Positions 44,921 through 52,280 of a stretch of 64,000 nucleotides of DNA are shown here, in pieces (position 1 is the stretch's first letter; each line of letters opens with the position of its first letter). Source of the DNA: Vibrio tubiashii ATCC 19109 (GTDB taxonomy: Bacteria > Pseudomonadota > Gammaproteobacteria > Enterobacterales > Vibrionaceae); contig NZ_CP009354.1 in the NCBI RefSeq assembly GCF_000772105.1, forward strand, positions 1,054,001 through 1,118,000. Direction: 5' to 3'. The notes below the pieces were generated by a model, which was not told the DNA's origin, did not search any database, and worked only from the letters and a program-made list of their open reading frames with translations. A program made the position numbers and the translations under genes.

Positions 44921-45415
44921 ATGATGAATTCAGAATATTTTATATTAGAGAAAAATGGACTTAAAGAATTTCCATTCCAACAAACGCCACAACCGATTGT
45001 ACCAGTTGAGCCAGACTTACTACTGGAAATGACCTTCTCGCCAAAGCTATTTATTATTGGTGATATTGCCTCGAAGGTAGAGCAGTTAGTGAAGCACGGT
45101 GTGGAATGGCTAGATGCTCGTGTCGATTGCTCTCCTAGCCAGCCTTCAGATGACCAAATCAAGGTTTACGAAGATTATAGAATGCCGTACATCCATAAAA
45201 CCTATAAGTTGACGGACAAAGAAAAACAATACGGTAAGTTGAACTGGTTAGACGTTGATTCTGCCGAGTTCGATTTCTCTAAGCTTGAGCATGTGCCTCT
45301 TGAAGAGCGTTTAATATTTAAGCTAGAAGAAGACTATGGCTTGGTGTTTATACACGAAAGCGTGATTGAGCTACTCAAAAAACACGTCAAAGATGTATGG
45401 GTAAGAGAAGTATAA
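44921..45415 (+). CDS. Orphan Imm11-like immunity protein (PDL subtype, parent of the small fragments)
   Basis: The 164-residue protein has EPDLLLEMTFSPKLFIIGD, then VEWLDARVD and FSKLEHVPLEERLIFKLEED with the FIHESVIELLKKHVKDVWV end. Its C-terminal part is the source, or a sister, of the fragments at 38492 and 48327. ATG 44921 and ATG 44924 are both possible after TAGGA. A terminator hairpin starts right at the stop. Confidence 0.75.
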   Translation: MMNSEYFILEKNGLKEFPFQQTPQPIVPVEPDLLLEMTFSPKLFIIGDIASKVEQLVKHGVEWLDARVDCSPSQPSDDQIKVYEDYRMPYIHKTYKLTDKEKQYGKLNWLDVDSAEFDFSKLEHVPLEERLIFKLEEDYGLVFIHESVIELLKKHVKDVWVREV

Positions 45416-45438
45416 AAAGCGCTGAAAGGCGCTTTTTC
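45414..45438 (+). terminator. Cassette terminator 4
   Basis: AAAAAGCGC and GCGCTTTTT pair with a TGAAAG loop. It begins at the stop codon of the preceding immunity gene. Confidence 0.85.
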
Positions 45439-45489
45439 ATTTGGCATAAGATTTAATCGATAAATTATGTAGATGCACATTCTCAAAAA

Positions 45490-45639
45490 AGTACCAGTGA
45501 TGCGGGCGGCGATAAAAAGGCGTCGCATCCGGCACGATAGAAGCCGAAGCGAAATTCATTTCAGCCTCACTAACGGTTAAGTTTGAAGGCAAGGGCGTAT
45601 GTCGCCTGTCCGATCAAATGACATGAACAAAGCCAACAC
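45490..45639 (+). pseudogene. PAAR-gene scar 3
   Basis: The segment is homologous to PAAR bases ~34417-34569, nearly identical to scar 1 and with the same missing base near GATCAAATGAC. It also has one A fewer in an A-run than scar 1. Confidence 0.85.
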
Positions 45640-45669
45640 TTTCTAAAGATCCTTAGATTAGGAAAATAG

Positions 45670-46303
45670 ATGAAATACGATAACCAATATTATTTAATAG
45701 TAGAAAATACATGTTCGGGGGCTTTTATGCTTGGCGAAAGTCAAAAGTCAGATAAAGATTTAAGACTTTTGGCTGAGCGTTCAATTAAGCGCTATGTGAA
45801 AGGACGTGGGCATGTACACCTGACTATGGGGGATGAAAGTCAGTTTTCACCTTGTGACTATCATTGGGTTATTCCTGCGGGAGTCGTATCTTATAGATTC
45901 AAAGAAGTCCTTGAAAAATTCGATTTACAAGGAGTGGACTTCTATGAAACAGATATTGAAAATAATGGTAGGGTCTGGAGTGATCACTATCTCGTTCATA
46001 TCTGGCATAACTATCGGGTAATTCATCAAGGACGTTCTAAAATCAAAGGCAGCTACATTGACAATGACTTTGTCCTTGAAAAACTCATCACTGGATGAAA
46101 AGGTTTTAGATAATGTCCCTCTTGAAGAACGATTAGTATTTAGGCTAAATGAAGCCGTGAAATACTTATATCATGAATCAGTTGTTGCAGAATTTAAAGC
46201 GGCGGGACTTACAGGGATGGATTTCATCAAAGTAAGAGACTGGTCTATTGGAGGTGCTTTTACTTCAGTGGATGAGGAAAATGATTTCTATGACGACCTC
46301 TAA
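45670..46303 (+). pseudogene. Imm11-like gene, MKYD type, copy 3, frameshifted
   Basis: The first 142 residues (MKYDNQYYLI...NDFVLEK) and the last ~70 (NSSLDEKVLDNVPLEERLVFR...) lie in different frames. One A too many in the A5 run at 46079-46083 explains it: with four A residues the frame reads ...LEN-SSLDEKV and gives one protein of about 210 residues, the same length as copies 1 and 2. It is a single-base frameshift, or a sequencing error in a homopolymer. Confidence 0.82.
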
Positions 46304-46314
46304 TATGTATTTCA

Positions 46315-46882
46315 TCGATCACCAAGGCAATGCTTAACGAGAAGGGGCAACTGAAAAATCCAACTTGGGTATTGGAAACATTAGGAAGAGAGTTTGATTC
46401 ATTCCAAGACAGTGTTTTTGAATCTGTCGATGAAGCAATTGAAGATGTAAGTAAGCTGTACGCGGAAAGTCAAGATGTTGTGCGAAAGCTAGAGTGTATT
46501 GCTAAGCATCGGCAGACGATTCCAGAATTGCCACAGAAAATCTCTAATGGTGATATCGATGCGGTTGAAACCTTTGTTGACACAGTGTTGATCGAGCTTG
46601 ACCCTGATTGGGCACAGGAAATAAAGGGCCACGAACAGTTCCCTAACGCAATGGCAATCATAGAAGACCACGATACGATTCTGACTTATGTGACTTATCT
46701 GTCTTTAATGCTTGAGGCTATTCCACTTAACTTCTATTTCTACTACGGCGGTAAAGCGGGTACATATTTGATCCTTGAACTGATTCTCACCGTTGTGCTG
46801 GCTATTTGTACGTTAGGCACAGGAGCAGCGGCTCGTATTGCGACGCTAGTAGCACGTTTTGCGGGAGGTGCTAAGAAGGTCA
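46315..46882 (+). pseudogene. 568-base copy of the 3' part of the PAAR gene
   Basis: It matches 36145-36712 at constant offset 10170, with only about seven substitutions, so it is recent or kept alike by gene conversion. It encodes PAAR-protein residues ~652-840, including the hydrophobic segment, but has no start or PAAR domain. At its right end the frame runs out of phase with the toxin fragment that follows, so it cannot yield a fusion. Confidence 0.92.
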
Positions 46883-47258
46883 CTACAATACTACTCCTAT
46901 TGAGGATAACGACAGTGATAAGGTGCACCCAATGTCTTATCACACTTATGTGAAAAAAATGCTAAAGCCAGCTGTCAGAGAAATAAAAACAAAATGTAAA
47001 ACGAATGATATACAAAAAGTACAAGCGTATTTAAATCTGCATAGTCAAGTTATATTAGATGATATATCTGACTTTAGATTACCATTGACGAGGGTCTTTA
47101 AAGCTTTTAAATCAGGTGCGGTTGGGCGTTTGGGTGAAAAAGAAGTTGGTAGTTTAGCGAAGAAAATCAAACTGAATATCCCGTGTACTTGCGATCGCGT
47201 TCATTCAGAGTACAATTCATTTCCGTCAACAGGCTATACACTTAAGAGAGGTAGGTAA
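46881..47258 (+). pseudogene. Truncated second AHH-like toxin end
   Basis: The frame from 46881 (YNTTPIEDNDSDKVHPMSYH) to 47258 aligns with the C-terminal ~120 residues of the resident toxin at 36975: IDTNDNDKEHPKGYH, then LPLTRV-KAFK-G-VG-LG and the final Cys-Cys-His and RG ending are shared. The HH motif and the N-terminal half are missing, so it is not a working nuclease. Its stop overlaps the start of an intact cognate-type immunity gene. Confidence 0.82.
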
Positions 47259-47872
47259 TGAAAAATTATAATGATGAATACTATATTATTGAACAGGACT
47301 ACTCCTTCGAAGATAATGCAGCATATCCATCCGAGTCTTCATCAAACTTTGACTACGATTATGATGAGTTAGTACTAGGAACTAAGCCTTTAAAGTTTCA
47401 CGCAGAAATCAGTGATGTAGGAGATTTTAAATCTTCTTATATTTTTCTTTACGATGGTCCTTCATTTCTTGTGAATACAGAGCTTAAAGAAAAAATAGAC
47501 TTTGGCCTATATGGATCTCAATTCTTTCCTGCAATTATTGTCGGAGAAGACCAAGGAGTAAGAGATGATTTTTGGGTTCTTAATACCTATGACATGCTTG
47601 ATGCTTTAGATGAAAATAAATCTGATGTTAAAACTATTCCCGAGAGTGTTGATGGTCTATCAATGAGTGGTTCGGTATTAAAGTATTCACTTGATTTTGA
47701 ATTGCTTTCATCAATTCCAGAAGAAGAAAGACTAATATTTAAAATGTCGAATACAAGCACTGAACCTGTTTTTGTTCATGAGAAAATTGTAAGCATATTT
47801 AGGAAGCTATCAGTTCAAGGTGTGAAGTTTTATAAAGTCAGTGAATATGAATTCGGTGATGAGTTTCAATAA
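47258..47872 (+). CDS. Imm11-like immunity protein, homologue of the resident immunity protein
   Basis: The 204-residue protein aligns along its length with the resident immunity protein at 37598: EYYII start, LYGSQFFPAII core, IPEEERLIF and VQGVKFYKVSEYEFGDE end. It overlaps the stop of the truncated toxin by one base, with AGAGAGG upstream. The pair is a diverged second version of the resident toxin-immunity module, from which the toxin has been broken and the immunity gene kept. Confidence 0.8.
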   Translation: MKNYNDEYYIIEQDYSFEDNAAYPSESSSNFDYDYDELVLGTKPLKFHAEISDVGDFKSSYIFLYDGPSFLVNTELKEKIDFGLYGSQFFPAIIVGEDQGVRDDFWVLNTYDMLDALDENKSDVKTIPESVDGLSMSGSVLKYSLDFELLSSIPEEERLIFKMSNTSTEPVFVHEKIVSIFRKLSVQGVKFYKVSEYEFGDEFQ

Positions 47873-48326
47873 ACCAATTTGTTGTTTCCATAAAGCAATC
47901 GGTTGATGAATCCAAGTTTATTAAATTAAACCGCAAGCTGTTTGCTATTTGTACAATGTTTTACTACCGTAAAATTAAGTACCCTGAGCATGCGTTAGGT
48001 ACTTATTAAATCTATGTTCTATACTTAGTGTAGAAACTCTCATCGAATTAATAGTGAGTATATCTATGTTGAATTTAATGGATAATATCATTGAACTTGA
48101 TATGAGATATTTTAACATCTGAATATGTGTCTCGCATAATGAAATACGATCTTTTCAAAGTGTCTAATTGGGAAAAGGATTCCAGTCTGTAGATTCTTAA
48201 TTTATATCGTGATAGTAGAAGAAGAAATCTTATCATTTTACTCGAACGAGTTTTGATGAAGACTCGTTCACTTTTAGAATCGGGGTTTTATTGGTGCTAT
48301 GATAGTAGTTTGAAAAACGATTTCCG
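47873..48326. other. Non-coding tail of the immunity array
   Basis: No gene is seen in these ~450 bases. From 48090 the stretch is the second copy of repeat R2. The first 215 bases are AT-rich and show nothing I can name. Confidence 0.7.
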
Positions 48327-48381
48327 ATGTATGCAGTAATCGGTATTGTACAGTCGTTGCTCCAGCAAGGTTTGAAATGGC
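48090..48381. repeat. Direct repeat R2, copy 2
   Basis: This copy matches 38255-38546 at offset 9835 with very few changes. It marks the right border of the array. Confidence 0.9.
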
Positions 48382-48456
48382 TTGGTGTTTATACATGAAA
48401 GCGTGATTGAGCTACTCAAAAAACACGTCAAAGATGTATGGGTAAGAGATGTATAG
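48327..48456 (+). pseudogene. Deleted chimeric Imm11 fragment
   Basis: It begins like the fragment at 38492 (MYAVIGIVQ...) but jumps to the last 26 or so codons of the 44921-type gene at the shared string GGCTTGGTGTTTATACA, which puts the end out of frame. A stop follows after 24 residues. It is a deletion between short matching sequences. Confidence 0.8.
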
Positions 48457-48479
48457 AAAGCGCTGTAAGGCGCTTTTTC
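48457..48479 (+). terminator. Cassette terminator 5
   Basis: AAAGCGC and GCGCTTT pair with a short loop, followed by T residues. It is the last of the repeated hairpins of the array. Confidence 0.8.
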
Positions 48480-48480
48480 T

Positions 48481-48590
48481 TTATATGCTTTTATAGCTTT
48501 GGAAAACTATAGGGCTACCTTCAGGAATGTTCGATGCGGTAGGGGGTAAATGGTTGATCAAACGGGATAGTCGTTTGAAGGAACGCTAAA
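48481..48590 (+). pseudogene. Possible decayed PAAR-gene scar 4
   Basis: After terminator 5 the sequence TTATATGCTTT..CTTTGGAA..CTTCAGGAA follows the same order as the start of scar 2 (41641-41690), but it is much decayed. The later TTTGAAGGAA could be the rest of the scar. The match is weak. Confidence 0.4.
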
Positions 48591-48740
48591 CAATAGCTGT
48601 ACAACTTTAGTCGGTGACGTAGCCCTCGCTTAGTTTGAATTTAGCCCTCCTAACAGAATCACTTGCACTTTGGATAAAGGATCTATATAAATTCGGCTTT
48701 CCTTTTTCCACACTGATATTTGAACACTTGGGGTTACCAC

Positions 48741-49178
48741 ATGACGCAGTTTTGGCAGCAAAAAGCTCTCGAAGAGATGACCGAAGATGAATGGGAATCG
48801 CTTTGTGACGGTTGTGGTAAATGTTGTCTTCACAAACTGATGGATGAGGACAGCGACGAGATCTATTACACCAACGTTGCATGTAGTTGGCTAAACAGCA
48901 AAACATGCTCGTGTAAGGATTACCCAAATCGTTTTACCTCAGGTGAGGAGTGCACCAAGTTAACTCGTGATGATATCGATGACTTCACTTGGTTACCGCA
49001 CACCTGCGCTTACCGCTTGCTTGCGGAAAAGCAGCCTCTGCCAGAGTGGCACCCACTCATTACAGGCTCAAAGTCAGCCATGCATGCTGCTGGCGAAAGT
49101 GTTCGCAACAAAGTGGTATACGAGATTGATGTTGTGGATTGGGAAGACCACATCCTCAATCACCCAAATCGAGCTTAG
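48741..49178 (+). CDS. ycgN: YcgN-like cysteine-cluster protein (UPF0260)
   Basis: The 145-residue protein has the YkgJ/UPF0260 cysteine set CDGCGKCC (~22-29), further Cys residues at [13 protein letters not shown] and EECTKLT, and the [10 protein letters not shown] ending motif. The family binds zinc or an iron-sulfur cluster, and its function is not known. ATG 48741, with GGGG eight bases upstream, is preferred to the TTG at 48720. It marks the return to core genome after the immunity array. Confidence 0.88.
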   Translation: MTQFWQQKALEEMTEDEWESLCDGCGKCCLHKLMDEDSDEIYYTNVACSWLNSKTCSCKDYPNRFTSGEECTKLTRDDIDDFTWLPHTCAYRLLAEKQPLPEWHPLITGSKSAMHAAGESVRNKVVYEIDVVDWEDHILNHPNRA

Positions 49179-49182
49179 ATTC

Positions 49183-49209
49183 AAACAGTCGCCATTGGCG
49201 GCTGTTTTT
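49183..49209 (+). terminator. Terminator after ycgN
   Basis: AAACAGTCGCC and GGCGGCTGTTT pair with one G-U and a three-base loop, followed by T residues. Confidence 0.85.
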
Positions 49210-49319
49210 GTATTTGCGCCTAGTTAACACTCAATATGCAAACGTTTGAGTTTTGTGGTGTACAATTAAGGGCATCAATATAAGAAACAAAGACTTGTAT
49301 TCATTCTTTTGAGGTCATC

Positions 49320-50990
49320 ATGGACTTAATGTCTTTAAAAAAACTACGTGCGTTGGTCGTAGGGTTAGTTATCTCTTTTGGATTTCTCTTCGGTGCTAGT
49401 GCTTATGCCGCACAAGAGGGCGAACAGCTTTCGAAGCAGGAAAGAGAAGTTGAAAAGATCACTAATGAGTTTATTGAGCTAGTCGATTCGATTGAAACTG
49501 CGACAGGGGGGGCTAAAGATGCCCTGCAGCTTAAGCTTTTCCAAAAAAATGAAAGCTTAAGAACGGCGCTAGAATCAGCGGTCAATTCAAGTAGCATCCC
49601 CGACGATAAACTCATCAGCTACATAAGGATGCAGCAAACTTACGTCAGTGGTGCGTCTGAATACCTTGAAGAGAAAATTAAAGCAGTCAACAATAAAATT
49701 GACTCGGCCAAGAGTGAAGACAAACTCACAATGCTCAATGATTACCAAGAGTTGCAGCACTACTTTGATATTGTTATGGAGTCTGCGTGGGAAAACATTG
49801 AGTGGTTAAACGAGCTTGGCCAGGACGAATCTATCGCCCAAGCTCAATTTAAAGATTCATTAAACAAACGCCTGCGCTTGATGTCTGCATCGGTAGAGTA
49901 TTTTAACCAACAAATCAGTGTGGTAGGGCGTCAGCTAGCCGTGAGCCCGGAATCGGAACTTGCTTCTTTACAGTTAGGCCAACTGATTATTCAGCAGCGT
50001 ATGAACATAACGGTTGATAGCCTTAGTTCGCTGATTTCTATTGCAGACCAAGTCGGGCTAGATACGGCAGAATACAAACGCCTAATTTTTGAAGTGACCG
50101 GGAGCATCACTCAAGACTTGCTCGAGGGTAGAGTCATCCTCTCTATCATTTCGCATTGGTCAGACAAACTTTGGGATTGGGTTGCCAACAACGCCCCTCA
50201 ACATGTATTTCACTTATTTATCTTTGCCCTGATCATTTTCTCAACTAGCTTACTCGCGAAGCTTGTACGTAAAATCACCAGTAAAACGGTAGTGTCAAAG
50301 AACCTTAAGTTGTCCCAATTGATGCAAGACTTCTTTATTGGCATGTCGGGCAATGTTGTGTGGGTTATCGGTATTTTGGTTGGTTTGTCGCAGATAGGCT
50401 TGAACCTTGCACCTGTGTTGACTGGTTTTGGTATTGCGGGTGTGATTATCGGCTTTGCGCTGCAAGATACCCTATCTAACTTTGCCGCTGGTATGATGTT
50501 ATTGATATACAAGCCTTTTGATGTCGGTGACTTTGTCTTCGCTGGTGGCGTAGACGGTAAAGTTAGCCATATGAGTTTAGTGAACACCACGATTAAGACC
50601 TTCGACAACCAGATCATTATTATCCCTAACGGTAAGATTTGGGGAGATGTGATTAAGAATGTGACCCATGAACGGGTAAGACGTGTCGATATGGTCTTTG
50701 GTATTGGTTATAGCGACGACTTACTCAAGGCAGAAAGCATTCTTACCGAAATTGTCACCACGCACCCAGCGGTACTGCGCACTCCTGAGCCTAATATTCG
50801 CGTCCATACACTAAATACTTCTTCAGTGGATTTTATTGTTCGCCCTTGGGTCAAAACAGATGACTACTGGGATGTGTACTGGGATGTCACTAAAGAGGTG
50901 AAACTCAGATTTGACCGTGAAGGCATCTCGATTCCATTTCCTCAACAAGACGTTCATCTGCATATGGTTAAAGAATCTTCAGAGCAATAA
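49320..50990 (+). CDS. MscS-family mechanosensitive channel
   Basis: The 556-residue protein has a signal peptide (cut near AYA, ~30), a long helical periplasmic domain with coiled coil (~35-280) and three membrane helices at ~300-320, ~340-360 and ~365-395. The last is the pore helix of MscS channels (GIAGVIIGFALQDTLSNFAAG). The MscS beta and C-terminal domains follow (PFDVGDFV, IIIPNGKIWG). It releases solutes on osmotic downshift. The extra periplasmic domain makes it larger than E. coli MscS (286 residues), closer to YbdG/YjeP-like members. Confidence 0.93.
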   Translation: MDLMSLKKLRALVVGLVISFGFLFGASAYAAQEGEQLSKQEREVEKITNEFIELVDSIETATGGAKDALQLKLFQKNESLRTALESAVNSSSIPDDKLISYIRMQQTYVSGASEYLEEKIKAVNNKIDSAKSEDKLTMLNDYQELQHYFDIVMESAWENIEWLNELGQDESIAQAQFKDSLNKRLRLMSASVEYFNQQISVVGRQLAVSPESELASLQLGQLIIQQRMNITVDSLSSLISIADQVGLDTAEYKRLIFEVTGSITQDLLEGRVILSIISHWSDKLWDWVANNAPQHVFHLFIFALIIFSTSLLAKLVRKITSKTVVSKNLKLSQLMQDFFIGMSGNVVWVIGILVGLSQIGLNLAPVLTGFGIAGVIIGFALQDTLSNFAAGMMLLIYKPFDVGDFVFAGGVDGKVSHMSLVNTTIKTFDNQIIIIPNGKIWGDVIKNVTHERVRRVDMVFGIGYSDDLLKAESILTEIVTTHPAVLRTPEPNIRVHTLNTSSVDFIVRPWVKTDDYWDVYWDVTKEVKLRFDREGISIPFPQQDVHLHMVKESSEQ

Positions 50991-51005
50991 TCTAAAAGAT
51001 TAGTT

Positions 51006-51035
51006 AAGAGCGCTAATCGTGGCGCTCTTTTTTTT
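51006..51035. terminator. Terminator between mscS-like gene and the monooxygenase gene
   Basis: AAGAGCGC and GCGCTCTT pair around an eight-base loop, and eight T residues follow on the plus strand. It lies between convergent genes and ends the channel transcript. Confidence 0.85.
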
Positions 51036-51327
51036 AGCTTGCTGATAGCTCGCTGTAGAAATGGATCTCAGGTTCTGTGGTAAGTAGTCCGGTTAAGTCC
51101 TCAAGCAACTGCTTGAAATAAGGTTGCTCACAGTGAAAATCGAAATCAGCTTGGCTGGCAAACTGCTCTTGGAAAAGGAACACGCTAGGGTTTGCCTTGT
51201 CGCGTAGAAGTGTGTATTTGATACAGCCAGGTTCGCTGCGTGTTGGCGCTATCATAGCGACGAGGAGCTTCTCTAAGCTTGCTTCCTGTCCAGCTGTTGC
51301 GTGAAATTTTGCGGTTAAATTGATCAT
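51034..51327 (-). CDS. ABM-domain small monooxygenase (YgiN-like)
   Basis: The 97-residue protein has the antibiotic-biosynthesis-monooxygenase fold pattern: LTAKFHATAGQEASLEKLL, then TRSEPGCIKYTLLRD, FLFQEQFASQADFDFH. Such ferredoxin-like dimers oxidise quinols or act in stress responses; the substrate cannot be told. It follows the glyoxalase-like gene by 24 bases in the same direction and probably shares its transcript. Confidence 0.85.
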   Translation of the reverse strand: MINLTAKFHATAGQEASLEKLLVAMIAPTRSEPGCIKYTLLRDKANPSVFLFQEQFASQADFDFHCEQPYFKQLLEDLTGLLTTEPEIHFYSELSAS

Positions 51328-51351
51328 TGTGTTTGCTCTGTTTTTGTTGTG

Positions 51352-51747
51352 TTAAAGGTATCTTCCTTGACGTTGAAGAAACTCGATCTTGTATCCATCC
51401 GGATCGGTAATAAAAAAGAAGCGCGCGAGCGGGGTGTCTTGATGGCTGATTGCTTTGATATCTGACGCCTCAATACCTAGGGCGAGTAGTTGCGCATGAC
51501 TCGATTCAATATCATCGACGCTAACTGCAAGATGCCCATAGCCAGTGCCATGTGTGTAGGCTTGCGTTTGAGCGTGGTTATAGGTCAGTTCTAGTTCAAA
51601 CTCAGTGTCTGGATTGGCAAGGTAGGTCAGCGTAAAGCTGTCAAAAACGAATTGGTCTTTGATTTCCAGTTGCAGTGCGGCACGGTAAAAGTCGAGCGAA
51701 CGGGTGAGGTCGCTGACTCTCACCATGCTGTGAATCATTTTAGGCAT
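51352..51747 (-). CDS. Glyoxalase I-like VOC protein
   Basis: The 131-residue protein closely follows lactoylglutathione lyase: IHSMVRVSDLTRSLDFY, then ELELTYN, YGHLAVSVDDI and DPDGYKIEFLQR. The four metal ligands of GloA (His6, Glu in ELELTYN, His in YGHLA, Glu in KIEFL) are all in place. It should detoxify methylglyoxal with glutathione. AAGGGA precedes the ATG. It could also be a second, GloA-like enzyme if gloA lies elsewhere. Confidence 0.85.
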   Translation of the reverse strand: MPKMIHSMVRVSDLTRSLDFYRAALQLEIKDQFVFDSFTLTYLANPDTEFELELTYNHAQTQAYTHGTGYGHLAVSVDDIESSHAQLLALGIEASDIKAISHQDTPLARFFFITDPDGYKIEFLQRQGRYL

Positions 51748-51831
51748 GAGTTATCCCTTAGCTATTTTTCGCTAGCTTAAAGGGATTTAAATTGCTGTTG
51801 GTAGTACTAGAGTACGACAGCGTCGTTTGCT

Positions 51832-52167
51832 TTATTGCTCAGCCGCTTGCTGCTTAACAATTTCCATCGCTGGATTGGGTTGGCGTAGATAGATAAGGCA
51901 GGCACATCTAAGCAGTGAGGTGAAGTTATTTATCTCACCATTGTAGTTTAACGCTTCAAGATAGATATTGCTGATAAAGCGTGGCAGAGTCATATCTTGC
52001 TGCGTGGCCATCTCTTCAAGGATTTGCCAGAAGCTCGACTCTAATTTGATACTTGTTGCATGACCATCGATACGAATTGAACGGGCAACAGTCTGATAAT
52101 TTTCTTTCGGTTGATTGGAAAATACTTCACACATAACATTGGGGAACGCTAGGCTTAAAGCGAGCAT
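51832..52167 (-). CDS. Ribbon-helix-helix domain protein
   Basis: The 111-residue protein has an RHH_4-type domain: SIRIDGHATSIKLESSFWQI strand and helix, then DMTLPRFISNIYLEAL, and a conserved NFTSLLRCACLIYL end. This family binds DNA as dimers, and targets are unknown. The ATG at 52134 is an alternative start that would drop 11 residues. It is a single-gene unit. Confidence 0.8.
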   Translation of the reverse strand: MLALSLAFPNVMCEVFSNQPKENYQTVARSIRIDGHATSIKLESSFWQILEEMATQQDMTLPRFISNIYLEALNYNGEINNFTSLLRCACLIYLRQPNPAMEIVKQQAAEQ

Positions 52168-52280
52168 TCTGGTCTTTTTATTACTCGCCCGTCAATAATT
52201 GATTGCGTTTCTAGCTAGATTGAACGTTGAAAAAACTCACCAGTGGTGAGCTTTTATCATCGTGGAGAGTTGAGTAAAGG

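Larger units (their letters stand above)
45287..45693. repeat. Direct repeat R3, copy 2
   Basis: This copy of the unit at 38576 joins the end of the intact immunity gene at 44921 to PAAR scar 3 and the start of the frameshifted immunity gene. Confidence 0.88.

Noticed and set aside
46330..46953. A 207-residue open frame starting MLNEKGQLKN
   Set aside because: It is the duplicated 3' part of the PAAR gene read into the wrong frame of the toxin fragment; it has no own start signals or domain, so I list it as a pseudogene.
36975..48480. CRISPR array or integron cassette array
   Set aside because: The repeats are long, few, partly coding and irregular; there are no short regular repeats, no attC-like sites and no integrase.
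34051..48740. Insertion sequence or phage as cause of the repeats
   Set aside because: No transposase, integrase, terminal inverted repeats or target duplications were seen; homologous recombination between duplicated modules is enough.
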